Assembly (NCBI GenBank): GCA_037903475.1
Contig: JBAJFG010000076.1
Span: 124,001-188,000, forward strand
Direction of reading: 5' to 3'
From: Ancylostoma caninum
Taxonomy: Eukaryota; Nematoda; Chromadorea; Rhabditida; Ancylostomatidae
Length of the DNA stretch: 64,000 nucleotides
Shown here one piece after another: positions 44,506 to 54,549 of this stretch; within the stretch, counting starts at the first letter, position 1, and each line of letters begins with the position of its first letter. The position numbers and the translations under genes were made by a program. A model generated the notes under the pieces. That model had not been told where the DNA came from and made no database searches. It saw only the letters and a list, made by a program, of their open reading frames with translations.

Positions 44506-45806
44506 GGGAGGAGGAACTTGGGTACCCGCAGCCGCTGGCGACTGTCAATTACTGCCAGCTCGAGTGCTCGCTGCTAAAGCGACTGTAAATTACCACCGGC
44601 TCGCGCTGTAGTTTCTTAACCCCGCCCACCGATGCATCCCAACCAACCACCGCGCGCGGCATTCGCGTTGCGACGAAGTAGTGTGAATGGCATCTAGGTG
44701 ATCTGTGAAGCGGAAACTCTTGTGATTAATGGAAATTAGCGCTGATAATATTGTGATTGGTCAGATATGACAAGTAAATAGTGTGATGGTTCAGATATGA
44801 CAAGTAAATAGGCTTTAATAGAGAAGATATTATCAGTGAACAACACATTTTCCATTCCATTCTTTCATTGCTCTTTCGTTCTATCTCAATTCTTACCCCG
44901 CCTAGTTCTGAACCTGCGTCCAAACTCATCCATCGTAACGCCACCATTCGTAATTAATCTTCTTTAAATGACCACATCTTCTTTCACAGTTAAGGTACAT
45001 ACAGAGTGGTGTATTTTTTTTCCTGAAGCTACTTGGCGAAGAACTTATCTGTAAAGGATCTGTAAAGGATTAAATAAAGGGACTCTGAAGGGCAACACTG
45101 TTTTGAACGTTTTCACGAAGGAATTTCGAAAGCGTTGAAACCCCATGAAAAGGATCAAAAGAATTGAAATACATAAATCTACACACAAGTTTTATTTCCA
45201 TTACTCTTTTTTTTTCGGCGAACTGACTATCTATGCAATCTGGTATTAGAATAGGTGTAATAATTAGGGGAATGCGCATATACATGAAGGATACGAGAGT
45301 ACGGACAAAACACAAAAGTAAACTGTACGCGAGATAAGCATGATAATTTAGAGGGAGTCCAAAAAATCCAAAAAAGATTCAAATTGTTGTGCGAATTTTA
45401 AGGATTTTGACGTCCATGGCAGCTTTTCCTAAAGTGAACAGTATCGACGCACTTGGATTTCTGGAACCATTACGCTTTCAGAACCTCAAAAGCTTCTACA
45501 CACAAAATCAGTTAACTATCATGATCACAATGTAAAACCCATAACTCAAGTAAAAGCCGATTTCTTCTGCGGCACTTCATCAGAATTACTTTACGATATC
45601 CTCTTTAACCCATTTCGCCTATTTTGTGGGCCCCTTCCATGTTTGCGTACGCGCGCGGCAGAATGGGCGGGGTAGCGACGATTTGGGCGGTGCTAGTGCT
45701 ATGCGCAGCACAAGTCAGCCGCGGCGCTGGCAATTGCCTTGGAGCGCGCGAGCTGGCATTAAAGTACCAGCCGCCGCCGGCTGCGGGTACCCAAGTTCAC
45801 TCACCC
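44506..45806. mobile_element. Mutator-like non-autonomous DNA element (nested)
   Basis: The element begins GGGAGGAGGAACTTGGGTAC and its other end, read in reverse, begins GGGTGAGTGAACTTGGGTAC. Similarity of the ends extends for about 130 bases (CCCGCAGCCG, TGCCAGCTCG, CCCCGCCCA). It is bordered on both sides by the identical 9-mer TTTCGTCAC (44497-44505, 45807-45815). A 9-base duplication with long GGG-starting inverted repeats is typical of Mutator-like elements. No transposase is seen in the 1.3 kb. Inside is a 29-base tandem duplication around 44755-44812. Confidence 0.75.
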
Positions 45807-45906
45807 TTTCGTCACAGGTGCACAGACGCAGTGGAAGTCGGGTGCATTCGGGATTTCGTGGCGGGACCAGTGGATAGCGCTCTCGAGCCCTCCAGGCGAG
45901 GCAGTT
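45807..45906 (+). repeat. Older repeat G, right part, interrupted copy
   Basis: After the second TTTCGTCAC, the sequence (GTGGAAGTCGGGTGCATTCG, GGATTTCGTGGCGGGACCAG, CTCGAGCCCTCCAGG) matches 54628-54550 read in reverse. Together with 44351-44505 it rebuilds the single repeat seen whole at 54550-54790. Confidence 0.8.
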
Positions 45907-46201
45907 TTACAACAATATGACGATGCGTAGCAGCAATGTACGGAGCAGAGTCGCCCCTCTGCAGAAGCTTTGTTGTAGACTCTGCTCAGTTTTGGCACAG
46001 TGGACGATGACCACTTTTAAAGGGAGCGTGGCTGTTGTGACATTTTCTGAAACCAGTTGTGCAATTGATCAAACTTTCTAAGTATTTCCTAACTTTGTTT
46101 TACTACTTTCGAGATTTACTTTCGACAGTGCGCTTGCATTGATGACGGACAGATGTGCCGGTGCTCCGTAGTTCAGAAAAAAACATCAGAATCGAGAAAG
46201 A
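45907..46201. other. No gene recognised
   Basis: Short intergenic stretch without supported features. Confidence 0.5.
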
Positions 46202-46401
46202 GTCTGCCGTGGCCCAATAGAGGGAAAACGGAAGGATACGGGTCCATCGATGGAGATTGGGTCAGCAGGGGTCCATTAGATGGGTCTGCCCTGGTCCATT
46301 AGTGGGGTACGCGCAGGATATGGGTGCAGTGATGGAGAATGGGTCCGCCGTGGCCCAATAGTAGGGAAAACGCCAAGATGCCCGTCTAGCGATGGACTTG
46401 G
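46202..46401 (+). repeat. 59-bp minisatellite, 3.4 units
   Basis: Units at 46202-46260, 46284-46342 and 46343-46401 are each exactly 59 bases and begin GTCYGCC; a truncated 23-base unit lies at 46261-46283. Shared words include TGGCCCAATAG, GGGAAAACG and GATGGAGAWTGG. The first and last units are more alike than either is to the middle one. The last unit meets the broken 3' end of the LINE. Confidence 0.8.
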
Positions 46402-47575
46402 GGCACGCTACGTGCTCGTTCGTGTCTCAGTGTAAACGTACCTGAGTGGCCATTACATGGCCTAAAGATCCAATATTTACTGGTCCTAAGCTTGCAATCT
46501 ATTCGTAAAACCTTGAAGCAAAAAACAAGATCATTGAACGTGCGTCGTTGCAAAAGACTGTCGAGTTTGAATTTCTTAAGTCTCTCATGATAAGGCGGAA
46601 TTTGATGGTAGTTATAGGAATTAGGTAAGCATCTGTGCAGGAGCAATCTTGTAAAAGTTTGCTGTACTTTCTCTAAGGCTCTTTGTTGTTTCACAGTAGA
46701 GGGACTCCAAACTTGTGAGCCATACTCAAGGAGTGGAAGTACGTAACATTTATATAGTTTAATCAGCAAAGAAGAATCATTCGAACGAATATTGCGAAAT
46801 ATAGTAAATAGTGCAGCGAAAGACCTATTGACGACATGCCTAATATGTGTATCGAAGGACAGTTCCGAGTTGAAATATATGCCCAAGTCTTTAATTTCCT
46901 TGCAAGTATTCAAAACCGTCCCATTAATAACAAATGGCATAGGATCACCTTTACCCACGTGAAATACGAGGGTCTTGGAGAGATTAAGAGGTATGTCGAA
47001 AAGTTCAGCCCAAGCTAACATATTTTCTATAGAGAGGGATAGAGCATAGTGTATTTCCGAATAGTTCTGCGAGTTGTACGATGCGAAAACTTTGATGTCA
47101 TCGGCATACATTTGGACCTTTACTGATGGATGCGTGCGTAGTTTCGAAGGGAGGTCATGCGTGTAAAGTAGGAATAGTAGCGGTGAGAGAACTCCACCCT
47201 GGGGTACTCCACTGTGACAAAGATAAGATTTAGAGAACGAATTTCCTACTTTCACGCACATATGTCTGTCACATAAATATGATCGAATCCAATCAATTAA
47301 TGCATCTTTAACTCCAAGGTCTTTCAGTTTAGAAAGGAGTTTGAGATGGTTAACTCTGTCAAACGCCTTTGATAGATCAAAATATATAATGTCAATCGAA
47401 TGACCATTGTTGAGCGCACTGGACCATTCGAAGACACAGTCTACTAGTTGAGTTGTGGCAGAAGCTCCAGATACAAACCCATGCTGTTCAGGTGGTATCA
47501 GATTGAGTTTGGTGATATGGCTAGTGATCTTATTCCGGATTATTCTTTCAAGTACCTTCACCGGTGTAGGCCTAA
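46386..47575 (-). pseudogene. LINE ORF2, reverse transcriptase part
   Basis: Reverse transcriptase copying element RNA into DNA at the target. Counting from the open segment at 47561: H-G-F-V-S-G at 27-32, Y-F-D-L-S-K-A-F-D at 60-68 (first catalytic Asp), S-G-V-P-Q-G-G-V-L-S-P at 117-127 and M-Y-A-D-D at 151-155 (catalytic pair intact, around 47108-47097). The thumb and tail follow, with L-E-Y-G-S-Q-V-W-S-P and R-R-T-F-N-D-L-V-F-C-F-K-V-L-R. It is joined to the endonuclease half by a frameshift at about 47565-47590, where TTTTAGGCCTA occurs twice. The reading stops inside the flanking 59-base repeat, so the native C-terminus is lost. Confidence 0.9.
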
Positions 47576-49110
47576 AAGCTTATAGGCCTAAAACACGAAA
47601 TGTGAGTGGCATCAGAATCCTTGGGAATGGCCGTGACAATGGCTTCCTTCCATGCAAGGGGAACTTCTAGTGAAATGAGGGAGATGTTGAATAGTATTGA
47701 AAGGGGTTCACATAGAGAATCTGCACATTTTTTGTAGATTATTTGCGGGATACCATCGTAAGGGATTGAGGTGGAAGGTTGTAGGCGTTTGAGTAAACAT
47801 CGAACAGTATAAGGATGAATTGGTGAGTCAGAGATTTGAAATGATTCGTAAGATCTTGGAGAACGTGGGAAGGTTTTTAGAACAGAACTACTAGAAAATA
47901 CACTAGAAAAGTACATTGCGAGAGCATCAGCTTTTTGATTGTCGCTCGCAAAGATATCTCCGTTATCTCCATGAAGAACAGGTAATTTATAATTGCTTTT
48001 TAGTTTATGGCGAATAAAGGAGAAGATAAGTCCTTTGTCAGTGTTTCTGATAATGCGTCGTTCAAGATTAGCGTGGAATTTTTTGAGATGACGATCTAAT
48101 TCACAACACACTTTTTTGTAATCTGAGCATAGCAAAGGATTTGAGCTTGTCGCGAAAATTCTGTCTCTTTGGGACATAAGATTGGTAATATGTTGAGGGT
48201 ATCGTGGCGACAGTTGTCGAGGCTCAGAGAGAGGGACGTATTTGCTCATACCTTCATAAATTACATGGCAAAATTTTTTGTAGGCGTCATCAATAGAGCT
48301 ATAGTTTTGGAAAACTTCCCACCAATTGATCGTTGAGAAGAACGATGCTAGGGCATTGTAATCGGCTCTGCGAAAATCAGGTAAGGGGAGCTTGAAGGCA
48401 TGGTCAACCGCAACAGAGAGGGTAAAGGAGATGATTTTATGATCAGATGTAGCTAACGGAGGTAGGGCTGTAACTTGATTTACGATTGGCATTGAACTAA
48501 GAATGATGTCCAGTGTGGACTTTCCTCGTGTTGGGAATACAACATGCTGTGATAAGGAACAGTTCTTGAAAAAATCATAGAATTTCATTGCTGCCGAGTT
48601 CTTAGGGGTGTTGGTCGACCAGTCGATGTCTATGTTAAAGTCACCGAGAACTAAGGTTGGTTTAGTACAAGAACATAAGTCTGATAGGGAATCAATTAGG
48701 TGTTGATCGTCTATGGAATTGGAATTTGGTGGACGATATACAAGGACAATTCGAAAATCGGGAGAGGTAGTAAGGTTGTTTGAGTCGAGGCAAATTAAGT
48801 CTGATTTGAGAGTAGTGCCGAGTTTTAACTTTCGAAAGGATAAGGGCACTCTAACAAAGCAGCAAACTCCACCGCCTTTGCTACTTTTTCGGTCAAGACG
48901 AAAAATAGAAAATCAGGTGCCATTCAAAATTTCACTGTTAGAAAATTTAGCAGATAACCACGTTTCAGTGATAAAAACCAGGTCCGGTTTCTGCGTATCT
49001 AGGAGGTATTGAAGATGAACAAGTTTGTTGGCGAGGCTACGAGAGTTTATAAGAAAACATTTCAATCTTGGTGGGCCTGGTGGAGGTACCAGGCCAATTA
49101 TACGTTTCCC
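47572..49110 (-). pseudogene. LINE ORF2, apurinic-type endonuclease part
   Basis: The endonuclease nicks the target for primed reverse transcription. Near the start are N-S-R-S-L and I-T-E-T-W-L, the catalytic N and E motifs. An in-frame TGA at 48915-48913 interrupts the domain. From 48849, V-Y-R-P-P-N-S is at 37-43, L-G-D-F-N-I-D at 68-74, T-L-D-I-I-L-S-S at 112-119 and S-D-H-K-I-I at 135-140. The segment then runs through a linker to the reverse transcriptase start (F-R-P-I-S). The ORF2 frame overlaps the end of ORF1 and has no ATG before the N motif, so reinitiation or frameshifting is likely in the live family. Two lesions make this copy inactive. Confidence 0.88.
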
Positions 49111-49754
49111 GGATTGGTACGTTTGGGAAGGTCATGAATATTCCTTAATTCACCTCGATAAACAACCCATAGGTGTTGGTTAGCTTTCCTATTCCGCTCT
49201 TTTGCTTCTTGTCGGAGCTCGAATTCTTTGCGACGCTCAGCAATAGTCATACTACGACGAATGAAAACATTGGAAAACTTAGAATTTCTCAGTCGGCCAG
49301 CATTAGATAACGCTCTCAGCCAATGAGATTTAGATGGCATGACAATTTTGACCAACCTAGGATGTTGGTCAGTGATCTTCCCTATTCGGTACGTCTCAAC
49401 AGGTCTGCATTCTATATCGAGAATATCTAGTATAGCTCCTACTTTAAGATCTAAGTCGTTGAGCTTCTCAGTCTGCGTTAAGTTTGCAGGTGGTTCTTGG
49501 AGGCCGGAGATCACCAAGCTTCTCTCTCTTTTTTCATTCTCAACATACTCAGAAACACCTTTGTTGATCTTCGCATCAAGAGCATGAACCATTTTTTCAA
49601 TTTCTGGATCATTGCTTCGAGCAAGAATAGAGCTCAGAATCTCAGATACAGAGAGGTTGTTGTAGTCGACAGAGCTGGTGCTAATGCTTTTATCAACATT
49701 AACCGTACCGCTAGTATCTTTCTTTTTCATACGACGTTCTTTAGCTTGCGACAT
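49098..49754 (-). CDS. LINE ORF1 (RNA-binding protein), intact
   Basis: A complete 218-codon frame starting M-S-Q-A-K-E-R-R. ORF1 proteins coat the element RNA in the retrotransposition particle. The N-terminal 60 residues are polar. Then come an acidic helical region (N-D-P-E-I-E-K-M-V-H-A-L) and an RRM-like half with R-S-L-V-I-S-G-L at about residues 79-86, V-E-T-Y-R-I-G-K near 120 and N-V-F-I-R-R-S-M-T-I near 165. The tail is basic (R-R-K-E-F-E-L-R-Q-E-A-K-E-R-N-R-K). This layout is common in nematode CR1-like elements. No zinc knuckle is seen. It ends at the TAA just before ORF2. Confidence 0.8.
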   Translation of the reverse strand: MSQAKERRMKKKDTSGTVNVDKSISTSSVDYNNLSVSEILSSILARSNDPEIEKMVHALDAKINKGVSEYVENEKRERSLVISGLQEPPANLTQTEKLNDLDLKVGAILDILDIECRPVETYRIGKITDQHPRLVKIVMPSKSHWLRALSNAGRLRNSKFSNVFIRRSMTIAERRKEFELRQEAKERNRKANQHLWVVYRGELRNIHDLPKRTNPGNV

Positions 49755-50004
49755 GTCAGTAAAACAGATACAACAGAGTATGTAGAGATTTCACAAAAAG
49801 AGGGGAGAGTTGGCTTAAACAGGGGATCGAACAGAAATCAACAAACTCACAGGGCGATGACTCTGAACAACCACCAATCAAATATTACGTAGACCACGCG
49901 CTAATAGCGAACTATCACAGTTATAATGCCAATATAGACGTTTAGGAGTAGGTAGGGACAGAGCGTGTTGGGTGCAACCGCTCAGCACACACCAAGACTC
50001 AAGA
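49755..50004. other. Probable LINE 5' region or flank
   Basis: No gene. The stretch just upstream of ORF1 in the minus sense may be the LINE 5' untranslated region; its end is not defined. The plus-strand frame across it is a shadow. Confidence 0.4.
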
Positions 50005-50090
50005 CTCATTCACTATATATTGCATATTCATAAAAATATTATATTATAAAATATTCATATAAATATTCACTATATATTGCATATGTTGCA
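50005..50090 (+). repeat. AT-rich direct repeat (TTCACTATATATTGCATAT)
   Basis: TTCACTATATATTGCATAT occurs at about 50010 and again at about 50066, separated by ATTCATAAAAATATTATATT and related AT runs. Likely slippage-derived. Confidence 0.65.
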
Positions 50091-50111
50091 CGCCGAGAAG
50101 GGTAATCTACG

Positions 50112-50316
50112 ATAAGTTCATTTTCTTCAAGTCATACAAAGAAAGGTCTTTCTAGCCATACTGACGAGTTCCCGGGGATACCTAACTTTTATGCCTATTT
50201 ACCCGTATGTGATAAAGGGAACGAAATGGGCATAAGGACGGCAACCCTTTACAAAATCCTCGCAGTCTTCTTCAGAAGAATCATCGCATAATACTAATAA
50301 TTTCGTTGAATTTTCA
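50112..50316 (+). repeat. Dispersed repeat, family F, copy 2
   Basis: Shares GCCATACTGACGAGTTCCCG, ATGCCTATTTACCCGTATGTG, AAGGGAACG and AATACTAATAAT with copies at 35526-35740 and (reverse) 61200-61340. No coding frame. Confidence 0.65.
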
Positions 50317-51502
50317 GGTCTCTGAAGACGATTTGGTGTTGAAAAGTCAATTCAATTAAGCGCCGCTCACCTAAAAACTGCGTGACACAGCAGTTGAATT
50401 TGATGACAGAACGATGTGATGCCCACGTTCTACGACGAAAAAACGTATAATGTTTATAATCTTAAAGGAAGAAATGATGTACTATTAATACAATATGTTA
50501 TCAAAATGTTACCAGTAAGTACATGTATTACCATAAATAAGGCAGCGCTCAAAGATAGGGTGGGGCAGTACTTTTTGATCGCTCCTGTTTTGTGGAAGAA
50601 GGCAGCTGGATAAAAGTTTCGGCATCAATCCCCTTCATCACACAGACTACACGAGGATTTGACTGAAGCGCGGCAAGGTCAACAGCATTATCAAGCAAAA
50701 CTTGATCGTCTTCACATGCACAACAAGAAGCAGTTTCCGTTTCACAATACCCTCCGTTTTTTTTTTCTACAAATGGTAGGAGTATTGTGATATTCCCCTA
50801 TTTGCGACATACCCCTTTCGTGTTCGTCTGCTCATAAAAATGAATCAGCGCCTCAACCTCACCGTCTCTCAAAGATGTTTTTGAACCACGTTAACTTTTC
50901 ATAATTCAATTTAAGGCTTAATTGACGGAGAGAGATTTTAATGTGATCTGAAAACTACTGGATAAGGCAATAGAAGAATAACATCTTAGTGATATCACAT
51001 CGTCTCAAGAATTCATGACACAGTCGCCTAAACTAAAAACATGTGCGTCAAATTTGCAAAGACTGGCAATCTGCGACCAACATTCATCAGCTATTGAAAG
51101 CTAAGACTGCCAGCCTCTTATTCCCTCTATTTATTTACTTATTTATTTTAGGAGCAGCTCACGCATGTAATATCAATATCTGGCACAGATAAATACAAAT
51201 GTCAGTAAGCACACATCTCGGAAAATTGATGGAATTACAATGCAAACAGAGAAAAATTCTACTATTGCCTCTTCTGTCGATGCTCAAGTTATAGCTTGAA
51301 TCTGTTAACCGACATATTGAGTATTCCACCTTTCAGTAATGGAGTAAATAACCTATATAAATAATAATAATTTATTACAATAAATAACAAAAATATAACC
51401 TAAATAACCTCTATCTTCTCATTGAGACAAAATCTGCTAATGAACCACCAGCTTTTTCATTCTTACATTATTCGTATCTCTGGCCGGATCAGGCATAATA
51501 TT
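50317..51502. other. No gene recognised
   Basis: AT-rich sequence with short frames. No paired repeats or RNA genes were supported. Confidence 0.5.
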
Positions 51503-51777
51503 TACAGTGGACGTAAATGGCTTTGGCCCATCTACGGCCTTAAGAAGGACGACGCGCTACCGCGCCGCGCGCAGTAACCTATGGGTTCTGCTGCTGTCAT
51601 ACAATTTCTAGCACCTTTTCTACTCGATCTTAAGGATTTTCGCGCAAATCAGGAAAAGAAGACTCTAAAAATAGCATTCCGGCAGTGACGACAGCGGACA
51701 CCGATCCCGGCGTGCGCAGCGCCGTCGCGCTGCGTTCTTCTCGAGGCCGCAAATGGGCCACCGCCATTCCACTGTGT
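51503..51777 (-). mobile_element. Palindromic MITE, family A, copy 3 (inverted)
   Basis: Ends are TACAGTGGACGTAAATGG on the left and a slightly altered reverse complement on the right, with part of the right arm deleted. The centre matches copy 1 in reverse (CAATTTCTAGC.. , CTTTTCTACTCGATCTTAAGG, TAGCATTCCG). Arms are more diverged than in copies 1 and 2. Confidence 0.85.
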
Positions 51778-52060
51778 ATGCATCATCATGTGCACGCCAC
51801 TGACATAGACACACCAATGTCTGAAGAGAAACAATCTCTTCATGTCTCATTCAGACTCAGTCACCGAGGTGCAAGAGCCAAAAGTGAGGTTGGACAAAAA
51901 TCTTGATCGATGATGGACTCGTGTCTGCTTTCTCATCTGCTCTTGGCAAAATTAGTTTCTTCATCCTAATCGATATACATAAACCATAGCCACTTCATGT
52001 CCCCAACGCAGAAAAGACATCAATACAATTAAGGTTCTAAAACATAAAACACTGAACGGA

Positions 52061-52198
52061 TCAAGTTATAACCGGGCCGGACACGCGCGGCGCTCCTGGA
52101 TCGATGGCAGCATGGCGTTGACTGGATGGAGTTGGCTGGCGACGATCGGTGGCTTCATCGAACTCGTAGGACGACGGCATAATCGGACCATGGGCCAT
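52061..52198 (-). CDS. Candidate 45-residue protein or first exon behind a TATA promoter
   Basis: An ATG at 52198 in good context (ATAATGG) opens M-A-H-G-P-I-M-P-S-S-Y-E-F-D-E-A-T-D-R-R. A Pro/Ser/Arg-rich tail follows, to a TGA at 52061. A weak donor (CCG/GTTATA, GT at 52072-52071) would end a first exon after about 42 codons. The same frame is also open upstream as far as the TATA box. An upstream ATG at 52262 encodes a separate 21-codon frame that stops just before this start, a possible regulatory upstream ORF. No family is recognised, so function is unknown. The region is GC-rich and promoter-associated, which favours a real gene start. Confidence 0.4.
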   Translation of the reverse strand: MAHGPIMPSSYEFDEATDRRQPTPSSQRHAAIDPGAPRVSGPVIT

Positions 52199-52330
52199 TA
52201 TGGGCTCCGGATAGGACGTCGGAGCGGATTGAAGTGAAGTGGAATGCGACGGAATGAACCCATGTGGTGGAATGAGCCGTATTTATACCGTTTCGGGCAG
52301 TGGGCGTGGCCAATCAGCGGCGTACTCCGC
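52199..52330 (-). promoter_or_regulatory. TATA/CCAAT-type promoter candidate
   Basis: Reading the minus strand: GATTGGCC (CCAAT box in reverse, 52317-52310) is followed at once by a CCACGCCCAC GC-box-like motif (52309-52300), then TATAAATA at 52287-52280. A start site about 30 bases on would lie near 52250-52255. The first good ATG follows at 52198. This order and spacing is a classical RNA polymerase II core promoter. A 25-base stretch at 52368-52392 resembles the GTGGCGGGACCAG core of repeat G, so part of the upstream region may be transposon-derived. Confidence 0.5.
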
Positions 52331-54004
52331 AAGTGAATACGGCTGAGAGTGAGCGCGCACCGCGGACTTCGTTGCGGGACCAGTTGACGTTGCTCGTAGT
52401 TGTCCTTTGGTAGGAAGTTGTGGCGGAGAGTCACGACATGCGTGTAGAAATGACGGCAGATGATGACCCTAGATCCAACACGGTGATGCTGTCTTATACA
52501 TACAAACCATAGTGATGCACAAGGCAAATAGCTGGCTACAGAAAGCACAAGACCTCATCCATTGTTGGTAGTGGTATAGTGAGTTGTTAGAATCGATGGA
52601 CTTATATGGTCAAAATTTGTTCCCACCCAATCTTTCTTCAAGCTTCAAGTGCGAAATTTTTTGAAGACAAAAGAAAAGCTATGCTCGACAGTGGACATTT
52701 TTTTGCCTGTAGAAAATCATGTCAATCGCGTACTCGAAAAAACTGGCTGCCGTCCGAAATTTCCAGAAACATAGTTCCCACATCCAACTATGGATGAGCT
52801 CTCACTTCTTTTTCCATTAGTGGGAGAGACAACTTAAAGGCAGCACCTACGGAAACTTTCGCTTCCCAGATTTTCACGCTTCCTGATTCTTTACCGCAGT
52901 CCCAATAGTTCCTATACAATAACAGCAATGGAAACCCACCGCGTTCAGCGCAGTAACTGGTACATTTTTGTGCCAGCGGTCAATTTGGACGAGTTTTTCG
53001 CTAGTTGTTTGTTGCGCGAATTGCAACAAAAACAGCTGTTTTGCTGTAACCTCAGTAAAACTCAGTCGTTTTTTCTCTTTGTGAGTTATTCCGATGACTT
53101 GATTTTTTGTACTTTTCGCTGTTTCTATTCTTCTTCTCGTCTTCTCATTTGCAGTTAACGGAATGGGAAGCTATTTGGCAAGAGTTCAAACTAGTTTTCG
53201 TTGTAGTTTTCGTTCGGCTGTAGTTTAGAACAAATAACTGAAATTCCAATTTCCTCCAAATTTTCCTCTAATAGATGATTTCACGATGTTTTGATTTCTT
53301 AGCGATTTCTTTGCTAAGTGCTAAACATTTCCCAGTGGGTATTTATCTTGATGAAGTGCAGAAAGGCTGTAGTTTAGAACAAATAACTGATTGCGCAAAT
53401 ATCAAGCTGGTGAAAAAAACGACATTAGTGATCTTTTGATGTCAATCCCCATCTCATGGGTCGTGCAACTCGAACACAGCTGCTACATCTAACCTGGCCA
53501 TGAGCATCTAAAAATTGCGTTTTTGGTCCCATCGAAATGTTTCGACTTTATGCAAGTGTTCAGCACCTGCGATACCTTTGGATGCGCTGAGTTTTTCTAG
53601 TTAAAAATTTCCGTAAGTGCTTAACAAAATGAACTGTTTCAAAGCAGACGGCCGTTGCTGTGAATCTGTGAACTTCAGCGTTTTTAACAAGCCAACATGC
53701 ACATAGGCGACAATATACCTACTATACCATCGCGGACTTCTCGCCAATACATATTCGGACAAAAAGTGCTACGCCCATACAATAAGCAGAAATCCCTGTT
53801 AAAAAGGTTTTGCATGTGCACAACCAGGTGGTACTCGTTGCCGAGGATTTTCCGCTCCACATTTTTTCTCATCAGCTTTATTTTGCAGAGGATCTCTCGC
53901 AGGCTACGTTGAACTAACCTTGTGAATCCACTGTTATACGCGTCCACACTGATCTACATAGACACTCGCGACAACGGACAAGTGTCACCCTGCACCATCG
54001 ATGC
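52331..54004. other. No gene recognised; short repeats and possible decayed exons
   Basis: Contains a lone TTAAAGGCAGCACC end word (52835) with a tail like 42046-42085, and two copies of GGCTGTAGTTTAGAACAAAT at 53216 and 53366. A 76-codon plus frame (52928-53158) starts M-E-T-H-R-V-Q-R-S-N-W-Y-I-F-V-P and looks mildly protein-like, but nothing is recognised. Confidence 0.4.
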
Positions 54005-54290
54005 TCAGAGGTATTAAAAAGTTACCGGCATGGACCACTTGCAAATTAGCTACAGCAGTGAAATTTTGAGCGAAATAAATGTGCATCTCTTGAACAGCAA
54101 AGCACTCTTCGTTTTATCATTTCATACGACTTATCCAATCTTATAAGAATTTTTATCACTCGAATTTAAACAGCGAAAGTAGACTCTTCTTCGTTGTTTT
54201 GTTCCGCTGAAGTGCCGTTTCAGATTTTCTCACGGATTCTAGTAGTTAGTCCCTAGACCTCGTCTACGAACTGGCGGTATTAACGAAATG
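54005..54290 (+). pseudogene. Coding-like duplicated segment, copy 1
   Basis: About 285 bases match 60460-60175 read in reverse. The translated similarity is collinear and conservative: K-V-T-G-M-D-H-L-Q-I-S-Y-S-S-E-I here against K-V-C-G-I-N-H-F-Q-I-S-Y-R-S-E-I there, then L-F-V-L-S-F against L-F-V-L-P-F and T-Y-P-I-L in both. A TTTCAG acceptor-like word precedes a second shared block (S-D-F-L-T-D). This copy has internal stops. The family is not recognised; it may be a nematode gene duplicate or a transposon gene. Confidence 0.5.
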
Positions 54291-54549
54291 CAAAAACTGT
54301 ACAGGAATATGGAACAGCCGAGCGGAAGCCGGAAACTTTCTGATACCCCTGTATGTGGGTGCGAGTATCGCGCGGATCTACACCTCACACGATAATAGGA
54401 AGGCGATAACGCCACTGGTGATTGAAAAACATTCGTTACGCTTATTCATTCATTGACTCTTCTCAGAGATCCATAATGCTTCTAACGCCTTCCCCCTGTT
54501 GTTTCTTTTTCGTGGCTCAATATTTTACACATCGTTTCAAACACTGTCT

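Larger units (their letters stand above)
46386..49754 (-). mobile_element. CR1-like LINE retrotransposon, 3'-truncated
   Basis: A minus-strand non-LTR retrotransposon, 5' to 3': ORF1 (49754-49098), then ORF2 with endonuclease and reverse transcriptase (about 49110-46386). LINE copies usually lose their 5' end. Here the 5' coding region is present, but the last ~65 residues and the 3' untranslated region are missing: sequence homologous to the LINE stops near 46402 at a 59-base tandem repeat. No target duplication could be defined. The family assignment rests on domain order and motifs. Confidence 0.85.

Noticed and set aside
47570..47595. TTAGGC words at the LINE frameshift as telomere-type repeats
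   Set aside because: Only two isolated copies within a coding context, not a tandem telomeric array.
48713..49892. Plus-strand frames of 60-131 codons across the LINE
   Set aside because: They are antisense shadows of LINE ORF1 and ORF2.
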